Assembly: GCF_024721975.1 (NCBI RefSeq)
Contig: NZ_JANQBB010000002.1
Span: forward strand, 1 to 64,000
DNA from: Paenibacillus endoradicis
Lineage (GTDB): Bacteria; Bacillota; Bacilli; Paenibacillales; Paenibacillaceae
Direction: 5' to 3'
DNA: 64,000 nucleotides
Program-made: the position numbers and the translations under genes
The notes under the pieces: generated by a model
Seen by the model: the letters and a program-made list of their open reading frames with translations, nothing else
The model's database searches: none
Told to the model about the DNA's origin: nothing
Shown here: positions 35,835 to 44,311 of the stretch, in pieces
Layout of the letters: each line of letters begins with the position of its first letter
Numbering within the stretch: position 1 is the first letter of the stretch

Positions 35835-36578
35835 ATGAGATTAGATCAAAAAGTTGCAGTAATTACTGGTGCAGGTAGTGGAATGGGTGCGTCCGAAGCA
35901 ATATTATTTGCAAAAGAAGGCGCTAAAGTTGTTTTGACTGATATTAATTTGCAAGCTGTTGAAGCTGTTGCAGCTGAAATCATCGCTGCTGGTGGCGAAG
36001 CTATTGCCATTAAACATAATGTTGCATCAAAAGAAGACTGGACTCATGTATATAGTGTAACAATTGAAAAATACGGAAAACTAGATATTCTAGTTAATAA
36101 TGCTGGTATTTCGTTATCAACACCATTCCCAGATCAAACTGAAGAAGAATGGGCACGTACTTATGCTATTAATGTGAATAGTGTTATGTATGGTATGCAA
36201 CAAGCAATCCCTCTTATGGAACAAAATGAAGGTGGATCAATCGTTAATATTGCTTCCATTTCTGCTTTATCTGGTATGGCTGGTGCAGGTGCATATACAG
36301 CATCTAAAGGTGCTGTTCGCTCAATCTCGAAAGCTGCTGCTGTCGATTACGGTAAAAAGAACATTCGTGTTAACTCGGTTTATCCAGGATATATCGTAAC
36401 ACCAATGAGTGCACCACATATGGAACAATATAAAGATTACTTCTTAGGTCAAATTGCTTTGCCTGAGCTTGGCAAAGCGGAAGAAGTTGCTGCCGCTGTT
36501 CTATTCCTTGCTTCAGATGATGCTAATCATATTACTGGTGTTGAACTTCCAGTTGATGGCGGCGTAACAGCTAAATAA
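35835..36578 (+). CDS. Short-chain dehydrogenase/reductase
   Basis: A 247-residue classical SDR. Seen are the TGAGSGMG dinucleotide motif, an acidic Asp in LTDIN after strand 2 that suggests NAD(H) preference, the NNAG motif, catalytic Ser in NIASISALSG and YTASKG (YxxxK), and the C-terminal VELPVDGG. The substrate could be an acyl, sugar or alcohol carbonyl. The ATG at 35835 follows GGGGTGA; the frame stays open upstream to 35721 without a site. It is divergent from tetR and probably repressed by it. Confidence 0.9.
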   Translation: MRLDQKVAVITGAGSGMGASEAILFAKEGAKVVLTDINLQAVEAVAAEIIAAGGEAIAIKHNVASKEDWTHVYSVTIEKYGKLDILVNNAGISLSTPFPDQTEEEWARTYAINVNSVMYGMQQAIPLMEQNEGGSIVNIASISALSGMAGAGAYTASKGAVRSISKAAAVDYGKKNIRVNSVYPGYIVTPMSAPHMEQYKDYFLGQIALPELGKAEEVAAAVLFLASDDANHITGVELPVDGGVTAK

Positions 36579-36640
36579 ACCATTACGCAGAATTTATTAT
36601 TATTCATGAAATATTCTCGTTCGTTTTATGGACAATAAAC

Positions 36641-36680
36641 AAAAATACCCGTTGATCTGTATTGGTCAGCGGGTATTTTT
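36641..36680. terminator. Bidirectional terminator
   Basis: AAAAATACCCG...CGGGTATTTTT with T-runs on both strands between the convergent SDR and GH114-like genes. Confidence 0.88.
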
Positions 36681-36710
36681 ATACGTATCAAATAGTACCT
36701 GGATTCTTAA

Positions 36711-39527
36711 TTAGTCTATTTTTGTTTCTTCATAACTTAATACAATATCAGACACTTGCGGACTATTTTTTCCTTGCTTAGTATATAAACCCATACTATA
36801 TTGAATTCGATCAAAGCTTCCTTCAATAACTTGACCATTGTTACTCTCTGTCCAATTATTCCATGAATCACTACCTAATGATCTCGTTCTAGTCCATGCT
36901 TTAACATCTGTATGTTGGAGAATAGTTTCAGTCCAAGTTAATGTCACTTGATTTCCCTTGACTGCTTCTATAACTTCTGATTGAATATATCCATGAGGGA
37001 CGTAAGGATGAAATACTTTTTGTGTGTAAGAAAGCTGTCCAGTAAATTCAGTACCGTTCAGAAAATCAGGTTGAATAAATTGGCCGTGCATCGTTTCAAC
37101 CTCATCTGCTGTTACATAAAAATTAACGTTCTCTGATGATAAATCGCCTAGATTGCTTTTTGTAATACGATATTCGATTTCATCACCTGAAGCACTTATC
37201 TTATTATCAACACTATGTTCATTAACCCATATCCATCCTTCATTACTATGTTGATCTGTAAATTTACTATCCCACTCATACAAGCCTTCATTAGTTATTC
37301 TATGGGTTGCAGCTATTTCAGGAGAATTCCACCATGAACCTTTGAAGCCTTCGGTTATAACATCATTTGAATCAATATATATATTGTAAAAATAGTATGG
37401 AACATCATTCTCATCCGTTTTTAAGTTAATTTGACCTGCCGTTTTTAATTTGATGTATAAATATTGACGATCATCAGTCATGGATACGTTAGTTACATGC
37501 GCATCTTCAGCTATATAGGTTTTCCACTCATGTGAGGAAGCAGAGAATGAAACAGCACTTGACTGTAAGATTTCCTCAGCAGCGGACGCAATAGGTTCAT
37601 AATATTTCTGACCGTCCAACACGACTTTTACTCTAAAACTGTAGAAGTCTTCATTGGGCTGAGTAGTACCAGGTGATTGTAATAACCAATCTGACCATAT
37701 ACCATCTTCATTTTGAAATTGAATATAATAGTTAACCTTACCATTCTCACTACCTTGCCAACTTAGATTTGTCATATTTTTTCTACTGTGGAATGAGTCC
37801 TCACCTTGTATTCCACTAATCCAACTCCCCGTACCATCGTCGATAAGCTCAAGTGACGTTTGCCCATTTCTTGTAATTACTTTAACATTGTCGAAGCTAC
37901 CTTCAGCAAATGTAGATTTCGTCGCTCCCCAATAGTACGAGCTTGCAGTATAACCAGAACCGAAATTTGTATAAAGTTGATCGCTCTTACTCCAATCTGT
38001 CATGTTCCCATCGATCGTAATAGCCTCCTTATAGTAATAATCAGGGTAGGCTATATCCAATTTCGCTGTATGTGATGATGAATCAATGATTACGGTACTT
38101 CCTGTAAAGTAACCTGTTGTAATATTGCCGCTTTTCTCTTGCCGTAACAACATACCTATAGGTTCATTGCTTATATCGTAGTACTGTACCTTTTGCATTA
38201 ATGGATCAGCGTAACTCCATCCATATAACTCATGAACGGCATTGCTCAAAAACGTATAATTGATGCGTTCTTGATCAACTAATTCTCCATAACTATGACT
38301 CAACGTTTTAATAGATGAATTACTGCTGAAGTTTTTTTGTTGTATATAGTCAAGCTGACTATTATTGAAGTTCCACATATAAGTATTCGTATCTGCTGCA
38401 CCATTCGGGCTATTCATATCCCAATATGGGAAATTATAATTGAACTTTAATAACATTTGTTCCATACTCAACTCATTAGCACCATTAAATTCAAATCTTA
38501 ACTTCAAATACTTGGATCGCTTGCCTATTCCAATCCAACTATCTGCTTCACCTGTCCACAGATCAGGAACTTGTGTCCATATATTCGTATCAAACGGTAA
38601 GTTATCACCAATCCAAGCTTTTACTGTGACCGTATCATTACTTCCTCCACTACCTTTCCATTGTGGATATATCCAATCATATTGATCTCTAATGTCCTCA
38701 GACCTTAAGATTTTATCCATATCAAGTACGATTTCCATTGCACCTTTCTGACCACCAACTACTTTTCCATTTTCGACAGATGTTGTTCCTTCAAAGTTCC
38801 AATCTGCAAACCTTCTGCCATAGGTTACTTCTCCATTTAGAGATAATGTTCGATCTAATGAAGTCATCGAATCCCATATAAGTTGATTAGAATTCCAATA
38901 GCCAACATAACTTTCCCATAAGTAATAATCTCCTAGTTCAGCAAATGATCTCGTACCATTCACAACACTTTCCATCCCTAAAGACTTAATGTAAAGTGTG
39001 ATCTCTTGAAGTCTGGAGTGAAAAATCTGTTGCTTGATTGTATCTTCTTGATAGGTAGCATCCCAATAGGCAATATCGCATTCATCAAGGAAAATCCCAT
39101 CTGCAATCCCTTGATCTTTAAGCAACTTTATCGAATCTTGTAACGTTTGTACGTATTGATCTGAATCTTCAAATCTTGATCCGAAATGTATATATTGAAA
39201 TACTTTCACACCTTGTTCTCTTACTTTTGTAACGCTCTCCACGTTCGTGTCGGAAACAATCATGAAATCGTACACCGAATAATCTGTGATACCGCTATAT
39301 TGTAATTGTCCGTAGTAAATCGCGTATTGATTCGGCTGAGAATATGTAGTGTCTAATGTAAATGTGGAAGGAGAACTTTCTAATATTCCTGCGGTGGTTG
39401 CATCTATAGATGTCATATTGAATTTATGATTTTGTATAACTGAGGTTGTTTCATTATTTTTTGGCATCTTTTCACATCCGATCAATATAAGCATTATTAA
39501 CAATAGACTTAAAACTGGTTTGAACAT
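36711..39527 (-). CDS. Large lipoprotein with GH114-like barrel
   Basis: A 938-residue lipoprotein (lipobox LILIGC about residue 18). Residues 60-250 form a GH114-like TIM barrel: YAIYYGQL, VFQYIHFGSRFED, and GIADGIFLDECDIAYWD with acidic residues at the likely active site. The GH114 group includes endo-alpha-1,4-polygalactosaminidases and is structurally close to the PelA hydrolase. The remaining 650 residues hold several beta-sandwich modules of carbohydrate-binding or DOMON-like type (for example AITIDGNMTDWSKS) and a fibronectin-like end. The ATG at 39527 follows GGGGG. It is probably a surface glycanase that acts on an amino-sugar polymer; the exact substrate is unknown. Confidence 0.75.
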   Translation of the reverse strand: MFKPVLSLLLIMLILIGCEKMPKNNETTSVIQNHKFNMTSIDATTAGILESSPSTFTLDTTYSQPNQYAIYYGQLQYSGITDYSVYDFMIVSDTNVESVTKVREQGVKVFQYIHFGSRFEDSDQYVQTLQDSIKLLKDQGIADGIFLDECDIAYWDATYQEDTIKQQIFHSRLQEITLYIKSLGMESVVNGTRSFAELGDYYLWESYVGYWNSNQLIWDSMTSLDRTLSLNGEVTYGRRFADWNFEGTTSVENGKVVGGQKGAMEIVLDMDKILRSEDIRDQYDWIYPQWKGSGGSNDTVTVKAWIGDNLPFDTNIWTQVPDLWTGEADSWIGIGKRSKYLKLRFEFNGANELSMEQMLLKFNYNFPYWDMNSPNGAADTNTYMWNFNNSQLDYIQQKNFSSNSSIKTLSHSYGELVDQERINYTFLSNAVHELYGWSYADPLMQKVQYYDISNEPIGMLLRQEKSGNITTGYFTGSTVIIDSSSHTAKLDIAYPDYYYKEAITIDGNMTDWSKSDQLYTNFGSGYTASSYYWGATKSTFAEGSFDNVKVITRNGQTSLELIDDGTGSWISGIQGEDSFHSRKNMTNLSWQGSENGKVNYYIQFQNEDGIWSDWLLQSPGTTQPNEDFYSFRVKVVLDGQKYYEPIASAAEEILQSSAVSFSASSHEWKTYIAEDAHVTNVSMTDDRQYLYIKLKTAGQINLKTDENDVPYYFYNIYIDSNDVITEGFKGSWWNSPEIAATHRITNEGLYEWDSKFTDQHSNEGWIWVNEHSVDNKISASGDEIEYRITKSNLGDLSSENVNFYVTADEVETMHGQFIQPDFLNGTEFTGQLSYTQKVFHPYVPHGYIQSEVIEAVKGNQVTLTWTETILQHTDVKAWTRTRSLGSDSWNNWTESNNGQVIEGSFDRIQYSMGLYTKQGKNSPQVSDIVLSYEETKID

Positions 39528-39632
39528 TGAATCCCCCTCATAGTAAACTAATAAATGTTCCCACAATTAAAATTACCATATAATAGTAATTTAACAGATC
39601 GCAATACTATATGCTATTACTACTAATGAGCA

Positions 39633-39682
39633 AAAAGAAGCAGAGTAACACTATTCTTGAATAGTGTTACTCTGCTTCTTTT
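39633..39682. terminator. Perfect 24-bp hairpin
   Basis: AAAAGAAGCAGAGTAACACT... pairs perfectly over 24 bp (39633-39656 with 39659-39682) around a 2-nt loop. It lies upstream of both flanking genes rather than behind one. It has T-runs on both sides and may insulate the divergent genes. The rest of the 39528-39883 spacer shows only a poor promoter (TTGATC at 39751, TATAAT at 39772). Confidence 0.75.
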
Positions 39683-39883
39683 CAAATTAAATTTACTCAT
39701 ATAGTAAACACTAACACCCTAATATTCCCAGGTAAAACCATATGAATGTATTGATCAACTAATTAACGTAATATAATCCGATGATGAAACTAGAACCTTT
39801 CGTTCATCGTATATCACTTAGACAATACGACAAAACCGTCATGTCATCCTCATATCTTCTACACGAAAGTAGGGATCTTTATC

Positions 39884-40333
39884 ATATTTTATATTATCGC
39901 AATCGTAGTCGTTTTAGCAGATCAGTTAACCAAATTGCTAATTCGAGCCTATATAGATATTGACCAAGCTTATACATTGTGGGGAATCCCTCTCACACAT
40001 ATTGAGAATAGTGGTATGGCTGGTGGATTATTTCAAGGGAACGCACGACTATTTGGTGTAGTAGCTGTATTATTCGTAATTGGTGTGCTATATTTTCGCA
40101 AGACTGGTGATATGAAGGGAGTTCTAATCGATAGTTGCTTTGGTTTTTTTGTCGGAGGAGCGATCGGAAACGGTATTGATAGACTTCTATATGGTCAAGT
40201 GACTGACTTTATCATTCGTGGCGGAGGGGTTCTTAATATAGCCGACCATGCAATTGAAGTTGGTGTACTCTTGTTAATTATCTCTGGAATAGTTAGTTGG
40301 TTCAAAAATCGTGCTCAATTATTAGAAAGTTGA
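39884..40333 (+). CDS. lspA: Lipoprotein signal peptidase (LspA), start unresolved
   Basis: The frame encodes signal peptidase II, which removes signal peptides from prolipoproteins. Motifs are VLADQLTK in helix 1, IENSGMAGGLF, GAIGNGIDRLLYGQVTDFI and LNIADHAIEVG; the last two hold the catalytic Asp pair. Four membrane helices are present. No ATG, GTG or TTG occurs in frame between the stop at 39791 and a TTG at 39935, and starting there would delete helix 1 and DQxTK. I place the 5' end at about 39884 (ATA), but a non-standard start, a one-base shift joining the ATG at 39841, or a sequence error are all possible. Many lipoproteins in this window would be its substrates. Confidence 0.75.
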   Translation: MFYIIAIVVVLADQLTKLLIRAYIDIDQAYTLWGIPLTHIENSGMAGGLFQGNARLFGVVAVLFVIGVLYFRKTGDMKGVLIDSCFGFFVGGAIGNGIDRLLYGQVTDFIIRGGGVLNIADHAIEVGVLLLIISGIVSWFKNRAQLLES

Positions 40334-40347
40334 GCAATTATCTAAAT

Positions 40348-40399
40348 AAAGCCTCTAGAATAGTTGCAGAAATTTCACAAAACCTATTCTAAAGGCTTT
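40348..40399. terminator. Bidirectional terminator
   Basis: AAAGCCTCTAGAATAG pairs with CTATTCTAAAGGCTTT across a 20-nt loop, between convergent lspA and the LLM monooxygenase gene. Confidence 0.75.
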
Positions 40400-40424
40400 T
40401 CTTATATAGTTATGACTTGTTTCA

Positions 40425-41417
40425 TTATAGTAATTCTTTAGCTAACAATTGGATGCATTGCAGACGAGATGCTTGTCCATGTTGATTCAAATTGAACATA
40501 ACTTCTTCAAAGCCGAAATATTCTTGATCTGCGCGAAGTCGATCCGCTACTTGCATCGCAGTACCAACCAAATGGATATTACGATTTTGTTTCACTGTAA
40601 TCTTATCCATCTCAGAGAACTGCACTTCTGCCGCTTCTTTTGGAGATAATATTTGCCCGATTTGCCCCTTTAAGAAATTCAAGCGCCATATATCAAGTGG
40701 CTTTGCATAAAATTCTGCCTCATCAAGCGTCGGCGCAACAGTTACAGAGTAGGTAACATTAATGAGTGGCTTTTCCATAAAGTAAGATGGTTCAAAATAT
40801 GTTCTATATGCTTCAAATACTTCTTTGTGCATCTCACCCGAGAAGAAATGTGCAAACGCATAACCAACACCCATCTTACCTGCTTGAATTGCACTATTAC
40901 CTGTTGATCCAAGTAAAAATGCCTCCGGAAGCTTAATATTGGTGGGAGAAGCAATTACAGAATCATATATAGTCGAATTCGGTTTACGGTCGCTCATTAA
41001 GCGAAGCGTTGTTGATAACTTCTCATACATATCCATCCCCATTTGCGAACGCCCTTCTGCCAATGCACGAGTCGCGACTGGATCTCCACCCGGTGCTCGT
41101 CCAACGCCAAAATCAATACGTCCTGGATTAAGACCTGCTAACGTTTTGAACACCTCTGCCATCTTAAATGGCGAGTAGTGCATCATCATTATGCCACCCG
41201 TACCAATACGAATTTGCTTTGTCTTCGCCGCTAGATGCGCAGCAAGAATTTCGGGAGCTGTACTAACATACCACTGTGTATTATGATGCTCGGCCATCCA
41301 CATGCGTGAATAACCAAGCGAATCTGCTAATATTGCCAATTCCTCAACAAATTGAAGTGCCTGCTCTGGCGTATGTCCTTTTGTAATTGGGCCTTGATCT
41401 AAAATTCCAATTTTCAT
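40425..41417 (-). CDS. LLM-class flavin-dependent oxidoreductase
   Basis: A 330-residue luciferase-like monooxygenase of the single-subunit type. It has the start IGILDQGPI, the WMAEHHNT motif, IRIGTGGIMMMHYSPFK, and RIDFGVGRAPGGDP, all typical of the MsnO8/YwcH-like group. It would use reduced FMN and oxygen; the substrate is unknown. The ATG at 41417 follows AGGGGAG. It reads the same way as the neighbouring ribA-ribD pair but about 90 bases away. Flavin supply is a possible link. Confidence 0.88.
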   Translation of the reverse strand: MKIGILDQGPITKGHTPEQALQFVEELAILADSLGYSRMWMAEHHNTQWYVSTAPEILAAHLAAKTKQIRIGTGGIMMMHYSPFKMAEVFKTLAGLNPGRIDFGVGRAPGGDPVATRALAEGRSQMGMDMYEKLSTTLRLMSDRKPNSTIYDSVIASPTNIKLPEAFLLGSTGNSAIQAGKMGVGYAFAHFFSGEMHKEVFEAYRTYFEPSYFMEKPLINVTYSVTVAPTLDEAEFYAKPLDIWRLNFLKGQIGQILSPKEAAEVQFSEMDKITVKQNRNIHLVGTAMQVADRLRADQEYFGFEEVMFNLNQHGQASRLQCIQLLAKELL

Positions 41418-41503
41418 GTTATGTATCTCCCCTCTTAACGAAAGTGCAATAGATGATTATCATTTTCTTATGTTACTTAGACTATCCTTATGTCCATCAA
41501 TGA

Positions 41504-42595
41504 TTAACTGTATTGTGGGTAGCCTGTAAACTTAAAATCTTTTCCTACAGGTGTAATTGTTAGATCTGCCAAATCTACAGCATCTTTCATTAATGTGACA
41601 CCTACTCCTCCAAGAAAGGTTGGAGCTCCAGTTCCTCCAACTAATTTGGGAGCCATATATATAATAACTTTATCAACGAGTTTATTTTCAAGAAACGCAG
41701 CATGAATTGTTCCGCCACCTTCGATTAGAACCGAAGAAACAAGTTTTTCCCCTAGCATACGTACAACATCTTGCACATCGACATGCTTAGTTCCTAAAGT
41801 TGGATATACAGAAATACCCAGCTCTTCTAACTTGGCTTTTTTCTGTTGATCATAGTTTTGTGCTGTGAAGACCCATGTTTCCGCATGTTGATCCGTTACC
41901 ACTTTTGCATTTAAAGGAATTCGTAGTGTCGAATCTAGAACGATTCGAATAGGATTTCTTCCATTCGCAATTCTTGTTGTCAACTCAGGATCATCTTCAA
42001 TGACCGTATTGACTCCGACTAATATTCCCATGTTCTCATTACGAAGTACATGTGCATCATGTCTTGCTTCCTCAGAAGTAATCCACTTACTATCTAAAGT
42101 ATGAGTAGCAATTTTACCATCTAATGTACTTCCCGCTTTCATCGTTATGAAAGGCTTCTTCTGCACAATGAATTTATTGAATACTTCATTCATTTTGCGA
42201 GATTCCTCTTCCATAACTCCTACAACAACTTCAATATCAGCATCTTGCAATATTTTAACGCCATTTCCAGCAACAACTGGATTCGGATCAAGAGTGGCAA
42301 TAACAACTTTTTTGATCCCAGCTTCAACGATAGCTAGCGCGCATGGTCCTGTTCTTCCATAATGGGAGCATGGCTCTAACGTAACATAAATCGTACCATT
42401 TCTGGCCTGTTCTCCAGCCATGCGAATAGCATGAATTTCAGCATGTGCTTCTCCAGCTTTCAAATGAGTACCAATACCGACAATTCTATTATTGTTAACA
42501 ATAACCGAGCCAACTAATGGATTTGGCTCAGTCTGCCCTTTCATGGCACGTGCATTATCTAGTGCCAATCGCAAGTAAAATTCATCGTTACTCAT
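41504..42595 (-). CDS. ribD: Riboflavin-type deaminase/reductase RibD
   Basis: A 363-residue bifunctional enzyme. The N-terminal cytidine-deaminase fold (1-145) has EPNPLVGSVIV, the zinc motif HAEIHAI and EPCSHYGRTGPC. The C-terminal reductase (150-363) has MKAGSTLDGKIA, GVNTVIEDDP, NPIRIVLDSTLR and LIEGGGTIHAAF. It deaminates and reduces the pyrimidine made by GTP cyclohydrolase II. The ATG at 42595 overlaps the end of ribA (ATGAGTAA), with GGAG seven bases upstream, giving translational coupling. No ribE, ribH or FMN riboswitch is seen nearby. Confidence 0.94.
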   Translation of the reverse strand: MSNDEFYLRLALDNARAMKGQTEPNPLVGSVIVNNNRIVGIGTHLKAGEAHAEIHAIRMAGEQARNGTIYVTLEPCSHYGRTGPCALAIVEAGIKKVVIATLDPNPVVAGNGVKILQDADIEVVVGVMEEESRKMNEVFNKFIVQKKPFITMKAGSTLDGKIATHTLDSKWITSEEARHDAHVLRNENMGILVGVNTVIEDDPELTTRIANGRNPIRIVLDSTLRIPLNAKVVTDQHAETWVFTAQNYDQQKKAKLEELGISVYPTLGTKHVDVQDVVRMLGEKLVSSVLIEGGGTIHAAFLENKLVDKVIIYMAPKLVGGTGAPTFLGGVGVTLMKDAVDLADLTITPVGKDFKFTGYPQYS

Positions 42596-43340
42596 TCGAA
42601 CACACTCCATCATCCTTCAAATGTCCAGAACGCTCAATTTTTGTTTGTAAATAATTTGCGTTAAACTCAGAGTTATCTCCCCAAATTGGCTCTCTTCCAG
42701 AAAGCGTAAGACCAGCATTTTTCATAGCAGCAATTTTCTTCGGATTATTGGTCATAAGCGTAACAGGTTTCGATCTTAACGTGTTAAGTACTTTTATGGC
42801 ATCATCGTAATTTCTAGAATCATCAACGAAACCAAGACTTTCATTAGCATCTACAGTATCGTAACCATTCTCTTGCAGTACATAAGCCATAGCTTTGCTA
42901 AATAAGCCAATGCCTCGTCCTTCGTGATTCGCCAAGTAGAAGAGCGCACCATTTCCACTATCAACAATGTTTTTCATCGACTGCTTTAACTGATAACCAC
43001 AATCACATCTTTTACTGCCAAATATATCTCCCGTATGACAAATGGAATGCATTCGAATAAGTGCATCTTCCGCATTAGCAAAATCTCCATAGACCAACAC
43101 GCTAGATTGTTGGTACTCTGCTAAATTTGCAGAAGATAACTGCTTAATAACTTCTTCATAATTATCTGTTGCTTGGCATTTACTTAGCCAGCAATACCAT
43201 TGAAACACATAAGTTTCACCTTCTAAATTGACAGGCAACCTAATCGGACCAACCAAATAAATGGCCCCTTTATTTGCTTCAATCATTTGGATTTTATCTT
43301 GTAGTATTTCTAACATTTTTGGTTGAAGTTCTTTAAGCAC
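42588..43340 (-). CDS. ribA: GTP cyclohydrolase II
   Basis: A 250-residue stand-alone GTP cyclohydrolase II without the DHBP synthase half found in Bacillus RibBA. The zinc cysteines are in ICHTGDIFGSKRCDCGYQ, the catalytic stretch is HEGRGIGLFSKAMAY, and DDSRNYDDAIKVL and LMTNNPKK follow. The start is GTG at 43340 with AAGGA upstream. It opens GTP to the diaminopyrimidine used by RibD, whose gene overlaps its 3' end. The pair could feed flavin synthesis or another GTP-derived compound. Confidence 0.93.
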   Translation of the reverse strand: MLKELQPKMLEILQDKIQMIEANKGAIYLVGPIRLPVNLEGETYVFQWYCWLSKCQATDNYEEVIKQLSSANLAEYQQSSVLVYGDFANAEDALIRMHSICHTGDIFGSKRCDCGYQLKQSMKNIVDSGNGALFYLANHEGRGIGLFSKAMAYVLQENGYDTVDANESLGFVDDSRNYDDAIKVLNTLRSKPVTLMTNNPKKIAAMKNAGLTLSGREPIWGDNSEFNANYLQTKIERSGHLKDDGVCSNE

Positions 43341-43648
43341 TGTATATCATTCCTTCTAGATGAATTTGAGTTATTCAATTATGGTCATACATTACCATTA
43401 TTTCATACTTGCTTACTTATTGTAAGTAGTCACTTTAAGGTGACCTATATTTTTCAGCAAATATGAACATTGTTCAGTAATATTTTCAGACATGCACTCA
43501 TTTAATTATGTGTGATTTTATTATTATGGTACATAATCACTTATAGTATTTCACAAGCTAGTGCAAAGTAATATTTACAAAAATAGGCGACCACTTTCCA
43601 GTTATTTACCGAAAATTGATCGCCACTTTATACTATGTATAACTGACT
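43341..43648. other. Intergenic stretch between ribA and the arsR tail repeats
   Basis: About 300 AT-rich bases. An imperfect inverted pair TAGGCGACC / TCGCCACTTTA (43584-43632) may be a weak terminator. I see no RFN (FMN) riboswitch consensus and no gene. Confidence 0.4.
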
Positions 43649-43765
43649 ATTGTTAATACAGCTACTCATTTATGAAATTAGTGGCAATTGTTAACATAGC
43701 TACTCTTTTTTGTGAAGTGCGTTGCAATAACCAATATTGCTACTCATGTATTGAGGTATGTTGCA
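43649..43765. repeat. Three degenerate tandem repeats covering the arsR 3' end
   Basis: Units of 38, 40 and 39 bp (43649-43686, 43687-43726, 43727-43765) share ATTGTTAA-A-AGCTACTC...GTTGCA. On the coding strand each unit has GAGTAGC, which contains the arsR stop codon in the last unit. The gene tail therefore appears to have been copied twice downstream and then diverged. Confidence 0.6.
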
Positions 43766-44117
43766 AATGATTCAACGTTTGGATAAATATCTCTTTCACA
43801 TGATCATCGTCTATTGAATAGAATACGGTCTTACCTTCTTTCCGACGCTTTACCATTCTTATATCTCGAAGATATCTGAGTTGGTGAGATACGGCAGACT
43901 GAGTCATACCTAATACAACACACAGATCATGTACACATAATTCATTGTTCAAGAGAGCGTGTATTAGTTTCACCCTAGTCGGATCCCCTAACGCTTTGAA
44001 TATATCAGCCACATCAATTGCTGTTTTCTCGTCAAGTTTGATGTCGCTCAAATGACTGAGATTAGTCTCGGTACCCAAACAAGTGTCGTCGCATTGATCT
44101 TCTGCTATTCGAACCAT
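43740..44117 (-). CDS. ArsR/SmtB-family metal-responsive repressor (CadC-like)
   Basis: A 125-residue regulator. The N-terminal arm has two cysteines (DQCDDTC), and the helix with ELCVHDL carries the typical CadC cysteine, together a CadC-like soft-metal site. A C-terminal metal site (DDDHVKEIFIQTLNHLQH) of the SmtB/CzrA type is also possible. The recognition helix is MTQSAVSHQLRYLRD. It is divergent from a Zn/Cd-type ATPase gene with a palindrome in the promoter, so it most likely represses it until metal binds. Confidence 0.9.
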   Translation of the reverse strand: MVRIAEDQCDDTCLGTETNLSHLSDIKLDEKTAIDVADIFKALGDPTRVKLIHALLNNELCVHDLCVVLGMTQSAVSHQLRYLRDIRMVKRRKEGKTVFYSIDDDHVKEIFIQTLNHLQHTSIHE

Positions 44118-44238
44118 CTCTTCTCACCGCCTTTTCATACATTTTGTTTATTATATCAGAAAGATTACGGATAAGGCACTGATCATCGCTATCGGTTTAT
44201 AGTTTGAGATTATACCTTCATGAATGAGTTCAAATTCG

Positions 44239-44285
44239 TTGACATATTTACACATATCGCATATCATATGAGCAAGTACTCATAT
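44239..44285 (+). promoter_or_regulatory. Promoter and candidate ArsR/CadC operator for the ATPase gene
   Basis: TTGACA (44239-44244), 17 bp, TATCAT (44262-44267). The inverted repeat ATATGAG-CAAGTA-CTCATAT (44266-44285) overlaps the -10 box, where a bound repressor would block transcription. Confidence 0.72.
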
Positions 44286-44311
44286 ATAATTTCTGAAAGA
44301 AGGTCATCTTA

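Noticed and set aside
43341..43648. FMN riboswitch upstream of ribA
   Set aside because: Looked for because of ribA-ribD, but the conserved RFN blocks are absent.
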